Shown here: piece after piece, positions 18,434-29,554 of the stretch
Layout of the letters: every line of letters begins with the position of its first letter
Numbering within the stretch: the first letter of the stretch is position 1
Assembly (NCBI GenBank): GCA_033558025.1
Contig: JAUCEF010000004.1
Location: forward strand, 2,604,001-2,668,000
Length of the DNA: 64,000 nucleotides
Direction: 5' to 3'
From: Phytophthora sp. 'mugwort'
Taxonomy: Eukaryota; Oomycota; Peronosporomycetes; Peronosporales; Peronosporaceae
The notes under the pieces: generated by a model
Databases searched by the model: none
The model's input: only the letters and a program-made list of their open reading frames with translations
What the model was told of the DNA's origin: nothing
Translations under genes and position numbers: made by a program

Positions 18434-20053
18434 TCATTCGTTGTGTAGGAGCTGGTCGAATCCTCGCTGCAGGAAGTCTGCTAACAGGGGGGTTGGCAGT
18501 TCCAAGTCCAGGGTGCGTGTGGGTGTAACCAGCGAGACGTAGCACTCGTAACGCGCAACATTACCAGAGCGCTTGAGTACTGCAGTCTTGATGCCACGTG
18601 CCACTTGAAGCACATCACAGAGGACAACACTCTGTTCTAGTCTTGCATGTTTACCTTTCCCCACGCGATCAGCCGGCGCCAGAGCCTTTTGCCAGAATAT
18701 TCGTTTGAAGTCGAGATCTGTGAACAGGAGTCGCGGATGCGGCCGACCACGACGGCCATGTTTGACGGCTTCAAACCCGTCTAGGAGCAGCTCCTTGAAA
18801 GTCTCCATGTCGACAGATGCAGCCGCTGTCTCCAAGCTCGTCGTGCTGCCACTGCTTCGAACACTACTACCACTACTACGGACACAGATCGAGTCGCGGA
18901 CTACTACGAACTCCACGGATGAGTTCGAAGTTTCACTTGGTTCAAGTCGAACGTTCTTGAGTCTACTGGTTGGTGTCGGTAGAGGTCGTAGCGTCGGTGC
19001 TGGGGGAGGTGGAAAGGAATCACCCTCAGTGAAGCTGTCTGACTTGGGTGGTACAACTGGCAGGGGTAGCGCTGTCATTAGAGATGATGACAGGTGGTTG
19101 TTATCAAGCGGGCGAGCAACAACACGCGGCTTCTTGTCCAATGCTAATTTCTTCTTCAGAGGTGGTGACTTCTGCGGGTTTTCGTGTTGACGGGCTCCGA
19201 TTGAGCTGTCGTCGTCTTCCCACTCGTACTGGTATTTCTGCATCTCGTCGTCGTCCTCGTTCTCCTCCGACGTCTCGAGAATGGTCTCGGGGCGCAGTCG
19301 AAAGAGCGTCTTCCCTTGAATATTGTCGACATTCCGAGTCTGATTGTTGCTTTCATGATCATTATTATTGTTGTTATTGTTGCTGAATGGAAGTCTCGAC
19401 TGTGGCTTCACGACAAGCGAGTGGAGCAGCGCCGAGACGTCTTCGAGGATCAAGGCCGACGACTTGGAGGCGTCAATTTGATGCACAACGCCCTGACAGC
19501 TAGCGAACAGCTCGTTTGTGGCCTCTCCAAAGGTTCGATACGCCTCGAATCGTGGTAGAAGCCGCTCGCTTGTATCATCGCGCCGTCTTGTGAGCCTTGC
19601 ACGAACTAGTGGGTCTCGAGGGAGGTTGTTTGGTGAGTGGAAGATAGCACTGGTCACGGGGTCGAAGCGACGGCCGCTGATGCGAGCGATGCATTCTGGC
19701 TCAGGGAGATCGAGCAAAAGCACAATAGCAGGACAGAGGTGCGGCTTTGCCATCAATGACTTGGTCTGGTCGGGTGTGCGCGGGAAGCTGTCGAGTACCC
19801 AACCTGTACGGCCACGAGCCAAGCAGGTTGCGGTCTTAGCCTCCACCATGTCGAGTACCACGCAATCAGGGACCAACTTGTTTGCAGCGATGCAGCGCTG
19901 AGCTCTTCGACCTGCGGTCGTCTGCGCCTTGATGTTCTCTCGCAATAGCTCGCCTGTGGCGACTAGCTCGAGGTCAAACTCCTCGCACAGCAGCTTGGCC
20001 AACGTCGTTTTGCCCGACCCTGGCGGCCCATTGACGAAGAGTTGAAGCACCAT
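18434..20053 (-). CDS. Adenylate-kinase-like protein fused to a C-terminal PH-like domain
   Basis: Single exon, 539 residues. Residues 1-200 are an adenylate/nucleoside-monophosphate kinase: P-loop NGPPGSGKTTLAKLL, the NMP-binding region LVATGELLREN, the Walker-B-like TGWVLDSFPRTPDQTKSL, and the Arg cluster RARLTRRRDDTSERL. A low-complexity linker (about 225-420) holds an Asn run from an AAC/AAT repeat, acidic blocks and Pro-rich stretches. The last 115 residues (GFEAVKHGRRGRPHPRLLFT, then LDLELPTPLLADFLQRGFDQ) resemble PH domains that open with a KHGR-G-P-H motif, which bind phosphoinositides or proteins. Such a fusion suggests a nucleotide kinase recruited to a membrane. Both halves read through without stop or frameshift; the PH assignment is from pattern memory. 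The 3' end lies 82 bp from the peroxiredoxin stop. Confidence 0.8.
   Translation of the reverse strand: MVLQLFVNGPPGSGKTTLAKLLCEEFDLELVATGELLRENIKAQTTAGRRAQRCIAANKLVPDCVVLDMVEAKTATCLARGRTGWVLDSFPRTPDQTKSLMAKPHLCPAIVLLLDLPEPECIARISGRRFDPVTSAIFHSPNNLPRDPLVRARLTRRRDDTSERLLPRFEAYRTFGEATNELFASCQGVVHQIDASKSSALILEDVSALLHSLVVKPQSRLPFSNNNNNNNDHESNNQTRNVDNIQGKTLFRLRPETILETSEENEDDDEMQKYQYEWEDDDSSIGARQHENPQKSPPLKKKLALDKKPRVVARPLDNNHLSSSLMTALPLPVVPPKSDSFTEGDSFPPPPAPTLRPLPTPTSRLKNVRLEPSETSNSSVEFVVVRDSICVRSSGSSVRSSGSTTSLETAAASVDMETFKELLLDGFEAVKHGRRGRPHPRLLFTDLDFKRIFWQKALAPADRVGKGKHARLEQSVVLCDVLQVARGIKTAVLKRSGNVARYECYVSLVTPTRTLDLELPTPLLADFLQRGFDQLLHNE
19350..19384 (-). repeat. Asn-encoding trinucleotide repeat inside the kinase/PH gene
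   Basis: An imperfect run of ATT/GTT (plus strand) encodes the Asn-rich stretch NNNNNNN in the linker of the adenylate-kinase-like protein. Its length may vary between strains. Confidence 0.7.
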
Positions 20054-20344
20054 TGTTTACAGTCGCTGCTTTCGCGTTCGTCTGTGCCTGGTAGGGGAGC
20101 GGATTGAAGGAGAATGGCGAGCATTGGTGGGATGTGGTAGAATGATGCGACAATGCAGCAAGGGGGTAAATAAAAAAAAATAGCGTAGATAAATCGGTCC
20201 CTACGACCGTTATCAGCCAAAAGAGCGAGGTCACAAATTCGACTGGCGAGACAACTTCAACTTCAGCTTTGAGCATCGTCCTGTAACGGGCAGCTGGGAG
20301 AGTTGAGATAGAGAGGGAGGCAGGCTATTCTATTCGGCCTTTTA
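20054..20344. other. Upstream region of the kinase/PH gene, bordering the LINE
   Basis: On the minus strand it includes a pyrimidine-rich segment with TCATTCT and CCATTCTCCTTCAATCC, partial initiator-like sequences 35-90 bp from the start. A short run of A residues lies at 20168-20182. The transposon block begins just beyond, at about 20345. Confidence 0.4.
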
Positions 20345-21212
20345 TCAACGACTAGATGTCTGCTTGATCCTAAGTCTGGTTAGCAACGCCGGTTCCGCGT
20401 TTCGGTGCGGAGGTTGTACGGGGCTTGTCCCTTTCGGTGACTGCTCTGGGGGCTGTCGCTCCAGTGTTTTAATACAGCAGGAGACGGGTCCCATTGATTG
20501 TTTTTTCGGCCGTCTACACTCTCGCTTCGTAGCTGTCTCTAACTGCCTTGTTCCGGTTGTCCGGAATTCCTTCACACTACCCTCAATTGTCGTATCTTCC
20601 TGCTGAAATACGGCGCGGTTCCGCTGTATCCATAGACTAGTAGAACATATGCTGCTGGGAATGCGCCACATTCTCTCACCTCCGCTGCAAATTCTTTCTC
20701 TTCGTCCGGGTTTTCTCCTTTCAGGCGGTCTGTTACTGTTTGAGACAGTGTTGGTGCGCTCCGGTTGGCGCAATTCCGTAGGGATCCCTTTATGCTACCC
20801 AGTCCCCATTGTTGCCCTGTCCTGCCCAGTGGCAGATGAGCTTCTGCCAGCATGCCTGAGCGCACGGGGGGCAGTCCCATAAGAATGCTCCGACGTCTCC
20901 TTTGTTCGTCTACATCATTGCAGCTTTCTGCAGCTGTTGTCCAACACCCTCCCTGCATGGTACATGTTGAGTTGCTTCACTGCCACGCGGTACGCAACCC
21001 AAACTTGTATTCTGTAAGCTCGCTGTTGTGCGCCCATACTGTCGTCGGCGTTTGCTGCAGCACCGCCGCCATCCATTCGCTTGTGCTTGCAGCGTTTTTT
21101 AGTTCGATTAGTGTTCTGGCCAACGCTTTTCTTGCGCCTTTATATCTTCGAAAGGCCTGTTTCTTGAGGGCTTCAACTACATGTCTGTTCGCGATGGAAT
21201 CCGGTATCACCC
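20345..21212 (-). pseudogene. 3' part of a LINE (non-LTR retrotransposon), decayed
   Basis: Minus-strand frames hold MWRIPSSICSTSLWIQRNRA followed by VFQQEDTTIE, the kind of W..RN..VF motif found near the C-terminus of many LINE polyproteins. Further upstream is a basic segment (RYKGARKALARTLIELKNAA). The reading frame shifts at least twice (near 20770 and 20960). This part was separated from its reverse transcriptase (26294-29554) by the Gypsy element between them. Confidence 0.6.
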
Positions 21213-21445
21213 TGTGCCGAATTTCCGCTACTTGAAATGCTTGTTGCTTGTTGCAATTTAAACGCAAAGGGAGAGACTGTATAAAGGCAAAAGCCTTCTC
21301 TCTCCAACATAGCTCTACAGGCTCTGCATCTAATGGTTGGTTCTGGCCACACAGCTATCAGAGTAAACTTAGAGTAATCCCTAAAGGCAACTAGTGCCAG
21401 AGTAATCATGAACAATCACCACAGAGTAATCCTGAATAGCCACCA
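21213..21445 (-). repeat. 3' LTR of the Gypsy element in the LINE
   Basis: 233 bp starting TGGTGGCTATTCAGG on the minus strand and ending in CGGCACA. It aligns without length change to 26061-26293 with about 21 mismatches (hand count). Confidence 0.85.
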
Positions 21446-21456
21446 CTCTGCCTCCT
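21446..21456 (-). other. Polypurine tract of the Gypsy element
   Basis: AGGAGGCAGAG on the minus strand abuts the TG that starts the 3' LTR. This is the expected site for second-strand priming and independently supports the LTR boundary at 21445. Confidence 0.7.
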
Positions 21457-21496
21457 AAGGATTCACTGGAGCTTCAGCTTGGGCATCGGGTCGACT

Positions 21497-22334
21497 TTAG
21501 GTGCTGCGGCGACGTTGTTGGTCGGCGTCCTTAAGGCAGCTTCCAAGAGCTTCATTCTGACTAGCCTCGACGTAGGCTTTCATGCGAACTGGCACTTGCG
21601 TTGCCATGCTCGCGAGAGACTCCCCTGAGTCTTCTTCGTCCTGTAGACCTTCCCATGAAACGAAAAGTTGCCCAACACCATTCTCCTGGCGATGCTGCTT
21701 AATGGCTTCAGCGCCGAGAACCATCCCTTGGTTCCCAACGCGAGCGAGCAGCTCTTCACTAAGATCGAGGGTGGTATCCGCGTAAAACTTCAGTCTTGAA
21801 CCATGAGCCGTGTATCGCTGGTTCATCACCAGGTGACGTATGCCACACGAGTACGGGGCCGTGTCCACAACTTCAAAGGGTCCGACACATCGGGCAAGTA
21901 ACTTGTCAGCAGACAATCGAGAATCAAAGCACGAAGTCCCCAACACTGAAGTTGCACTCCACTCCTTTAGAACGGGCAATATTCTGGAGTCTACGTTTTT
22001 CACGCTGGTCGATCATCTCCCGATGCATAGCTGCCAAATTATCAGGCAAAGTTTTCAGACGCTCAGCTGGCAATCCATCAGAAGCCACCAGCATCTCGAC
22101 CTTCTTGCCACGCTCGAGAAGAATCGGCTCGAGCGGCGAAGGACGCGGCAAGCCCGTAAAGAGCTCACTTGGCGCCTTGTCTCCCAACGATCGGACTGGC
22201 GTGTGGTTTAAGTTACCTTGAGCAAGTGGCAGCAGGTAGACCCATTCATGGTTATCAAATTGAATTCCATAAGAAGAACACGAACAACTTGTAGTACATC
22301 GCGGTTCAAGCGCTCGATTGTACTGTTGGTCCAC
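21497..22334 (-). pseudogene. Gypsy integrase C-terminal region with chromo-like tail
   Basis: Two overlapping minus-strand frames. The first (21924-22334) includes NHTPVRSLGDKAPSELFTGL, the usual end of the integrase core, and FSVGDFVL. The second (21497-22003) reads ARCVGPFEVVD and, near the end, QLFVSWEGLQDEEDSGESLA followed by VPVRMKAYV, the pattern of an integrase-linked chromodomain. A frameshift near 21990 separates them. Chromo tails steer new insertions to chromatin marks. Confidence 0.7.
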
Positions 22335-23307
22335 GGCGCATAGGCGACCATGAGACTCTGCTCAATCTCCAATGTTTTGCAAACTTGACGAATCACCTCA
22401 CTCTTAAAGTGACTGCCTTGGTCCGACACCAGCACAGAGGCGGCGCCAAAACGCTTCCACCAGTCCAGCACTGCGCATGCTGCAACGGTACTCGTAGGGA
22501 GTCGCATGTCAGGAGCTCACAAAAATGAGTAAGGCCCACATACTTGCAAGTACATACTTGCAAGTGCCCATGCTGTCCCCCATGTACAAGTAATCGAAAT
22601 GCAAGAGCTCGATACGCTCCTTGGCGTCGCACGTGGGCCCCCACGGACGCGGAATGATGTTTCAACCTTTAACATGCTTGCAGAACAAACACCTGCTTAA
22701 AAAGTGACGACGTACCTGCGCCAGGTTTGCAACCTCGAAAACCTCTGTTACAGTAGTCACCATCGGCTTAATTCCACGATGGCCTCGGTTTCCACAATGC
22801 GCGGCAATCAGGATGCGTTGTAACAGCATAACATCCACATCTGGAACCCACACACGGCCGGCCACCATGACGGTTCCTTCATTGTCACGTCATGACGTCA
22901 ATGGCGCCAGACCTGCATGTTTTCTCTGAGCAGTCTGTATTTCGCTCAATGTAGGAAAACAAAACCCACCAGTACGAAGGTGCAGGCGTTGCATCTGCTT
23001 GTCCGCTCCCAATGTTTCACGCATCATGCTGCGGGTGATGACCTTGCACTTGGTCACACTACCCTTCCCCCCCTGACTTGGCTGAGCCGTCGATATGCTC
23101 GATCACATACGGGAGTCCCGTTAACGGCATCGACCAACGCCGAAGTTTGCCTTGGACGTGGCTCTTCACCTCGTTGTCCGGAGCGAAAATGTAGATCAGG
23201 TTATTCTGACCACAATATAAGCGAAACCCGTTGGCCCGAACGAGCAAATAGGTCAGGTTGCGGGCGGCCCAGATAATGGGGACTATTCTCTCTCGATAAT
23301 GCCCCAA
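22208..23307 (-). pseudogene. Gypsy RNase H end and integrase core
   Basis: 23059-23307 holds the RNase H C-terminus. 22662-22868 is the HHCC zinc finger (AAHCGNRGHRGIKP, then SRCLFCKH). 22208-22507 holds the integrase core with VLVSDQGSHFKSEV and NSTIERLNRD, which carry the second Asp and the Glu of the DDE triad. Frames change between the pieces, so no working integrase can be made. Confidence 0.8.
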
Positions 23308-23360
23308 CGCTTCGCAGTCGCGTTCATCTTGCCACTTTTGCAGACGAGCAGCTCGTGTTG

Positions 23361-24314
23361 CTACTCCGCCACAGGTACAGCATCAACCCACTCACGAACC
23401 AGCGAGACCACCAGTCCCCAGCCATGATCGGAAGCGTCCGACATAACGCAAATGTTGGCATCAAGAGACGGAAAATGGATCGTCTGCGCAGTAGCGAGGA
23501 GTTGTCGAGCATCATCAAAGGCATCAACATCGTCCCCACTCCACGTGATAGCAGCACCAGCTGCCAATGGCTTAGTACTCCCCACTACTCTCAGTACCGC
23601 TTCGAGTTTTTCATGCAGAGGCTGCATGGCACGGCTGTAGTCTATGAGTGAGTCTCTCATCCAACCTGTGGCACACAGAAACTGCTGCAAGTCGGCAGCC
23701 GTGGTCGGCAATGACAGCTCACGCAGCCCACTGAGTCGTTCAGGGTCGTGGCGAATGTCAACACCACTAAAGCTACGACCGCACCACTTAGCTTCCTTCC
23801 GGAACAAGATACTCTTCATAACATTCAGCTTTAGGCAACGCTCACGTACACGAGCCAAGAATCGGCACAGCGCAGCAACAAACCATTGTGGTGAACGTGC
23901 GTACAACAAAATATCGTCGATCCAGATTAAAAGATCTGTGTAGAGCATATCTTCGAATGCCACGTGCATCTGGCTCTGAAAATGTAATGGTGAATCAGTA
24001 GCTCCTTGCTGCACTCCGCCCAACGTGAACACGCCATCGTCCGCTATAAAGCACATTATCGCTTGACTGTCTAGCTCGAGAGGGAGCTGCGTGAAACCAC
24101 TGGGCATGTCAAACCCACCAAAACGATAGGCGCCATCAATTTTCTCCGAGTACGACGTCAAATTGGCACCCGTGCCAGTACTTGGGATACTGGCAGGGGT
24201 GTCAATTTGACGTCGTGTGAACGCATTCACCGGTCTGTAATCAATAGTCATGCGAAACTCGTTCGGCTTGCCAATTTTGGACACAGGAACTGCCGCACAA
24301 GCCCACCGACTCAT
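23361..24314 (-). pseudogene. Gypsy reverse transcriptase and start of RNase H
   Basis: Open for 317 codons. NEFRMTIDYRPVNAFTRRQ and GGFDMPSGFTQLPLE match RT fingers and palm, LLIWIDDILLYARS holds the catalytic Asp pair, and SDASDHGWGLVVSLV begins RNase H. A stop ends the frame after about 40 RNase H residues. Upstream frames for the RT N-terminus are shifted. Confidence 0.85.
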
Positions 24315-25185
24315 GTTGTTTCGAGGAACGAAAAACCCATCTCTTCCAATCGCCGGACATGGTCACGAAGGAAAGCACTCTATGCGGGTTAATAGCGACA
24401 AGGTCGGGCTGGAAATGGCTCAGCAACGTGATCCCTAGCGGCTCAACATCAGCTGCTGGATCCGCCAGCAGGTCTATGCGAAATAAACCATCGAACTCTA
24501 GCACCCCTTCTCGAAGAAAGCGCAAGTTGCCCTTGCCAAAGCCATTTTCACCTGCCGTTACCACCAATCCTTCAAGTTTCACCCGGACCTCCGATGGAGG
24601 CATCACGGCAGGCAGGCCAAGATCAAACGGGTCCTCATCAACGACAGTAGGCCCCGCAGCGAGTTGTGATAGCTTTTCATTGACGTCAATGCTCAACGTC
24701 AGCAGCGTATCATTTCCCAAGATGAAGCCTTCTTCAGATCCCTCCATGACCTTGCATGTCACCTACGACCAATACACCGGGCCAGCGGCGGTCTGGAGTA
24801 AGAGATCCAGGGTGACGGCATCACGGCACTCAACCACGTTGCCACCACCAGCGGTGCCAGCTGGTGGTCTCTTCGGTTCGACTACTGACAGAGGAACAAA
24901 AGCCAGTACTGCTCCTAAAGCTGTCAGCTCCAACAAGTACCGGCGGGGAAGGTAGGTTTCCTCCGATCCCGTGTCAGCGAGGTACGGACTGCTCAACAGG
25001 TTGTGCACCAGTACTTCTCCAGGTCCAGGCGCGGGATCGATTTTCTTGACGCGACTGCGTACCGACTCTCGAACTTCCTTCATCTTTTCCACCGCTCGCG
25101 TCTTGTTCTCGTCACTCGCCGTCGGACAATCCCGCAACCAGTGTGTTCCCTTACAGTGCCAGCACCCGGGTTTAGGCGGCAACAC
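24241..25185 (-). pseudogene. Gypsy zinc knuckle and aspartic protease
   Basis: The frame 24763-25185 starts with a CCHC knuckle (CWHCKGTHWLRDC), which binds RNA, and carries PYLADTGSEETYLP, the DTGS active site of the protease. The adjoining frame 24241-24762 contains FILGNDTLLTLSIDV, the second conserved protease region. A stop lies between the two. Confidence 0.75.
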
Positions 25186-25284
25186 CTCCTTCTTGCTTGG
25201 TGTTGGCTTTGTACTGCTGATAGTACCGCCAGCATGCCCGAGGTTGTGATGCTTCCAGACTTGCTGCCTGTTTTATGGCTACGG

Positions 25285-25973
25285 TCAGCCGTGGGGCCTT
25301 CTTTGACGTCGACTTAACCTTTGCTCTTTCGCTAACACACGGCACTTGTGCTGCGTATGAGCCTTCTCCTTAATAACCCTAAAACGAGTGAAATCGTTCC
25401 GTTTCGCTTCACGGCATTCGTCCTTTTTTACGTGCCGACGAACATCATCCCTGAGCATCTTCGGCTCAAGGTTATCGATCAATACCGTGCCCGCTGTTTC
25501 ATCCGTTCCTGGTATCCACTATCTGCAATATCACCGACCCAAGGATTTTGCTCAAACCATTCTCCTTGATGAGTCTCGAAATCATGATAGTACTTTAGCA
25601 CTCCGGTGTCGACAGCATCTTCGCGAAGATCGATCTTCAACATCTCCCGAAAGGAGTCATCAAGGTCGGGAACATGGGCATTTTTTACCGACCCAAGTTT
25701 TGCGTCGATCAATGTGACTATTTCGTTGCTAGTCACGTCATCTACGGCCTTACGAAGCTCGTAGAGGTAGAGTACTTCGAGAAGGACCGGCTCAATGCAG
25801 TTCTCGACCGGACGTAGAGCAACCTCCATCCTCTCGCCACTCTCGAGACAACGTTGGCGAACAATACCTTCGTACTGATCCCACCTGCGCTTCCACCTGA
25901 CGACCGAATCTTGATTCCAGTCGGCCAGTCTGGGTGCTAGCACAAACTCGAACACCGGCTGATGAACAAACAA
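25285..25973 (-). pseudogene. Gypsy gag (capsid) region
   Basis: Two minus-strand frames, 25479-25973 (164 codons) and 25285-25482. The first shows DWNQDSVVRWKRRWDQYEG and acidic helices typical of capsid-like gag of this group; the second continues with basic residues (KMLRDDVRRHVKKDECREA). It lies directly downstream of the 5' LTR. Confidence 0.6.
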
Positions 25974-26060
25974 ATCTGCATCACTGCATCACCATCGGCT
26001 TCATATCGATCTTCGTTGCCTTGCATCTTGTTGCGGTCCTTGTAGGACTAAAGCTAACTT

Positions 26061-26293
26061 TGCGCCAAATTTCCGCTGCTTGAAATGTTTGTTGCTTGTT
26101 TCAAGTTAAATGCAAAGGGGGAGACTGTATAAAGGCAAAAGCCTTCTCTCGCCAACATAGCTCTACAGGCTCTGCATTTAATGGTTGGTTCTGACCACAC
26201 AGCTACCAGAGTAAACTTAAAGTAATCGCTAAAGGCAACTAGTGCCAGAGTAATCATGAGCAATTGGCCCAGAGTAATCCTGAATAATCACCA
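26061..26293 (-). repeat. 5' LTR of the Gypsy element in the LINE
   Basis: 233 bp, TGGTGATTATTCAGG to TTTGGCGCA on the minus strand. A 22-bp block shared with the other LTR (from ACTGTATAAAGGC, plus strand) is perfectly conserved. Confidence 0.85.
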
Positions 26294-29200
26294 CACATCC
26301 ATGGAAATTCGTGGAGCCTCGGGTGGGCGTAGAATACTACACCCCTTCACTTTCTTGCCTTCGGAGTTTGTGCATGTCCTCTTCCATCTTCGGTTCTACT
26401 CCTCCGGTTTTTCGAACCCTCCAGTGTATGTTATTATGTTGTTCCATCTCGATCGTATTTCCTGATGATCCTGCCCGGTTCTACTGCTTTCGTCTTATGC
26501 GGCCTGCTCTGTTCACTTCCCATGTGTACTCGTGTTGTGGTTTGGTAGGGTGCCGCATAGTCACTTCCGTCCCCACTTTTAATCCTGCTCCGATGTCGAT
26601 TGTCGGGACGCTGCTTAGGATAGCTAATCCCCACATGTGCAGTTTGGCCTGCTGATGGACCTTGTCTCCTTCGACCGGTATTGGCATTGAGTATATTGTT
26701 GCCTCAATGCGCTTGATATGAGGCTCCGCTATTGTGCAGCCTCTAATCTTGTCGAGCTATTTGGTGCTTAGCTTGTTCCCCGTCTGGTCTACGATCCACG
26801 GGTTGTCATTTCAGCAGTACGTCGGCCAAAATGCCTCATCGTCTTGCGTCAGTTCTTGGCGGTGCTGTGGTAGCGGTCGCTGTATTTCGACCACCCATTC
26901 CTCATCTGTTGTCCAGCTGATTGCGTCCCTCGCTATATCCTCCAGGTTCTGTCCGTACATGCGGGTCCTCTGTGTTTTCCGCCATTGGGTTCAACCATGC
27001 TCCCATGGGGCATTGTAGCGTATTGCCAGGCGCCTTCTTGTCCCTGCCCTTCGAGTTGCTTGGCCTTTTCGAGGGGATACTTCTACCTCCATTTCTTCGT
27101 TGCCCCCCTGAATGCCCAGGCTCTCCACGACTCGTAGTAGATGTCCCGGCGTTGAATCAGCCATTATACGGTATGTTTCCCTTGTTGCGTCTTGCAGGCT
27201 CTTGCCACCGAGGCTAGGCCTACTCCTCCTGCCTGCTTCGGCGTGAACAAGAGCCCAGGGTTAATCTTGTGGCGGCTGGCCTCTGTGCTCGTAGAGGGCC
27301 TCCAGAAAAATGGTTTCTGCAAGTTACGTATCTGGCTGTCGTCCCATGGAGGCATCTCGAAGGCTGCCGCCGTGGTCAAAACCGAGGGCAACATTAAAAC
27401 GTTAAGGAGTATGACGCTGTTCTCGATACCGGTTGCTAGTTGGGTTGCGGTCGCTAGTCGGCGCTTGATGTTTTGTAGTCTTACCGCCCAATTTACGTCC
27501 GTAAGCTCTCTTGTGCCTACCTCGTACCCCAGGTACCTCACCGTATCCCCGTGGTTAAGCACTGGTATGCCCTGAAACTCCTTCGTGTCGATGGCCGTGC
27601 TTAGGAATATTATGCGACTTTTCGTCGGTTGCACATGAAGGCCCGACAACTTCCCGAATTGCTTCACTATGTTCATCACCCGCGAGAGATGCTGCGCTTC
27701 ATTGCGGAAGACCGTTGAGTCATCTACAAAGGCTGATAACTTGTGCCCTACTCCTGCCCTTCCTGGCTCTCCGATTCCGGTGATTTCGGCACCTTGCCCG
27801 ATCGCTATGGCCAATATTCTGCTGCCAGTAGGAACAACCAAGGCGCGAGCGGGCAACCTTGTCGAATTCCTGATACCACCTCTTGCGCTCCGATAATTCT
27901 CCATTGACAAGGAATCTTGCCGTTGTGCCGTCATGTAGTTTTCTAATCATCATCACGAAATCGGGCGAGAATCCAAATTGTATCAATACTAGAACAAAAT
28001 CTCTCGCCACCGTATCGTGAACTTTTCTAAAATCCAGAAGCAATATCACTTGACTCAGCGCTGCCACCAATGCTGGTTCCGCATTGGATGTCGCGAGGAT
28101 GGCCAATATCATCATGACGGTCTTGACCAGCTGCCTGCCATGGATAAACCCTTGCTGGGAGTCCCCGATGGGAATTCCCACCAGCTGTGCCCTCGTTGCA
28201 ATGACTTTAGCAAATATTTTGTATCCTGTTTGCAGGGGCGTGATCGGCTGAAGTTCATTGCGTCTACTGAATCCCCTTTCTTTCTAAGCGGTATGATGAG
28301 TCCCTCCAAGAATGATGTCCACCATCGCCGGGATAAAGACTGTTTGTGCGTCCTTAAAGAAATCGTTATTGAGGCCGTCTGCCCCCGTCGCCTTATGCCT
28401 GTTTTTTTGGTGCTGCGATCGCCTCAACTATCTCCTCCTGCATGATTGCTTCCATTAGCCTAGCGTTGCCTGACGGCGAAAAACGTCTCTGTGCTGGTAT
28501 TTGCACGAACATGTCGAATTCTTGTTCCAGGTCTACCGTCCTCGTAGAGTTGTGTACTTCCCGAAAACGGGCTTCCATTCCGACCCAAATTTGTCCGCTG
28601 TGGTCATTTCTCGTGTGAACGCAGCACAATTAATTCTCGGAATCTCCGATATGGTTTGATCTTGCTCCCAGATTGAGACTTGTTCTAAATTCCATCGCAG
28701 TTGCTCCGTCGTCCTCTCTAGTCTTTGACTTAGCCGCACTAAGTACTTATCTCGCACGTTCTCTGCTGAGACTTTTGGCAGCTCTTTGCGTGTGAGCAGG
28801 TGAGCTCTGCTCTGCGAGTTGATCCGGTGCAGCGTTACTTTTCGCTGGTTCTTTTCCGGTTTTCAAATTGTCCTGATGCATTCCGCACAACGGCTTACTC
28901 TTGTGGCCCAGGTCCGCGCGATTTCATCCCTTCCTACGCCCCTGCTGTTAAATCATCGGGTAGTTCTGCTAGCACTCGGTCTGGTTGCGCTGACCGAATG
29001 GGGGTAGATCGTCCCTCTCTGCCGTCTTTTTCTGCTGCCTGCCGAATTGTCTTCTCCCAGGTGGAGCAGGACTCTCTGATGGTCCGATGGCGCTGCTGAT
29101 TCGGCGACTGTGATCCATCGCACTTTAGCCATCCACGTGAGCGGTGCGTGGAACCGATCCAGCCTGCTCGCAGGTTCCGGTTCCAATAGGTGAAGAATTC

Positions 29201-29554
29201 AGTCGGTTCCACCGCTTCCCCTTCGTCGTCTGTATGCCCCACTAGCGTATAGGAGTCTTCTAGCTTCAGGTGATGTAAGAGTGATTGTAATGCCGCGCTC
29301 TCCGGTCTCCCGGTTCGGATCCCCCTAATCTATCCAATGAAGGGCTTTGCACGCAGTTGAAATTTCCGGCTAGTATGGTTTCCCGGTTTGCCACGGCCAC
29401 CTTTCAGTTCCCCAAAGAATATCTCCCTTTCCTTGTGTGTTTTTGGCAGATACGTTGACTAGCTGCTGTTCCCGTATTGAAAGCGCTATTAGCCTCTTTG
29501 TCCATCTGTCTTCTTGCCACGGTTTGACTGTGTCTGCTACGCTGGGGTTTGTAA
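26294..29554 (-). pseudogene. 5' part of the LINE: endonuclease and reverse transcriptase
   Basis: From 29554 downward the minus strand reads EDRWTKRLIALSIREQQLVN and, in a shifted frame, ILAGNFNCVQSPSLDRLGG, the APE-type endonuclease signature. 27720-28181 holds [13 protein letters not shown] and [15 protein letters not shown]; 27164-27934 has [14 protein letters not shown], the palm catalytic motif in its LINE form. Frames shift at several places. The coding sequence runs straight into base 29555, where an LTR begins, so this end was cut by a second insertion. The 3' part is at 20345-21212. Confidence 0.85.

Larger units (their letters stand above)
21213..26293 (-). mobile_element. Ty3/Gypsy retrotransposon with both LTRs, inserted in a LINE
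   Basis: The element is about 5.1 kb with 233-bp LTRs at 21213-21445 and 26061-26293, both TG...CA. On the minus strand the order is LTR, gag with zinc knuckle, aspartic protease, reverse transcriptase, RNase H, integrase and chromo-like tail, LTR: the Ty3/Gypsy order. A polypurine tract lies directly before the 3' LTR (21446-21456). No intact 5-bp target duplication remains (CACCC against CACAT). Several frameshifts break the coding region, and the LTRs differ at about 21 sites, so the insertion is old and inactive. Confidence 0.9.
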
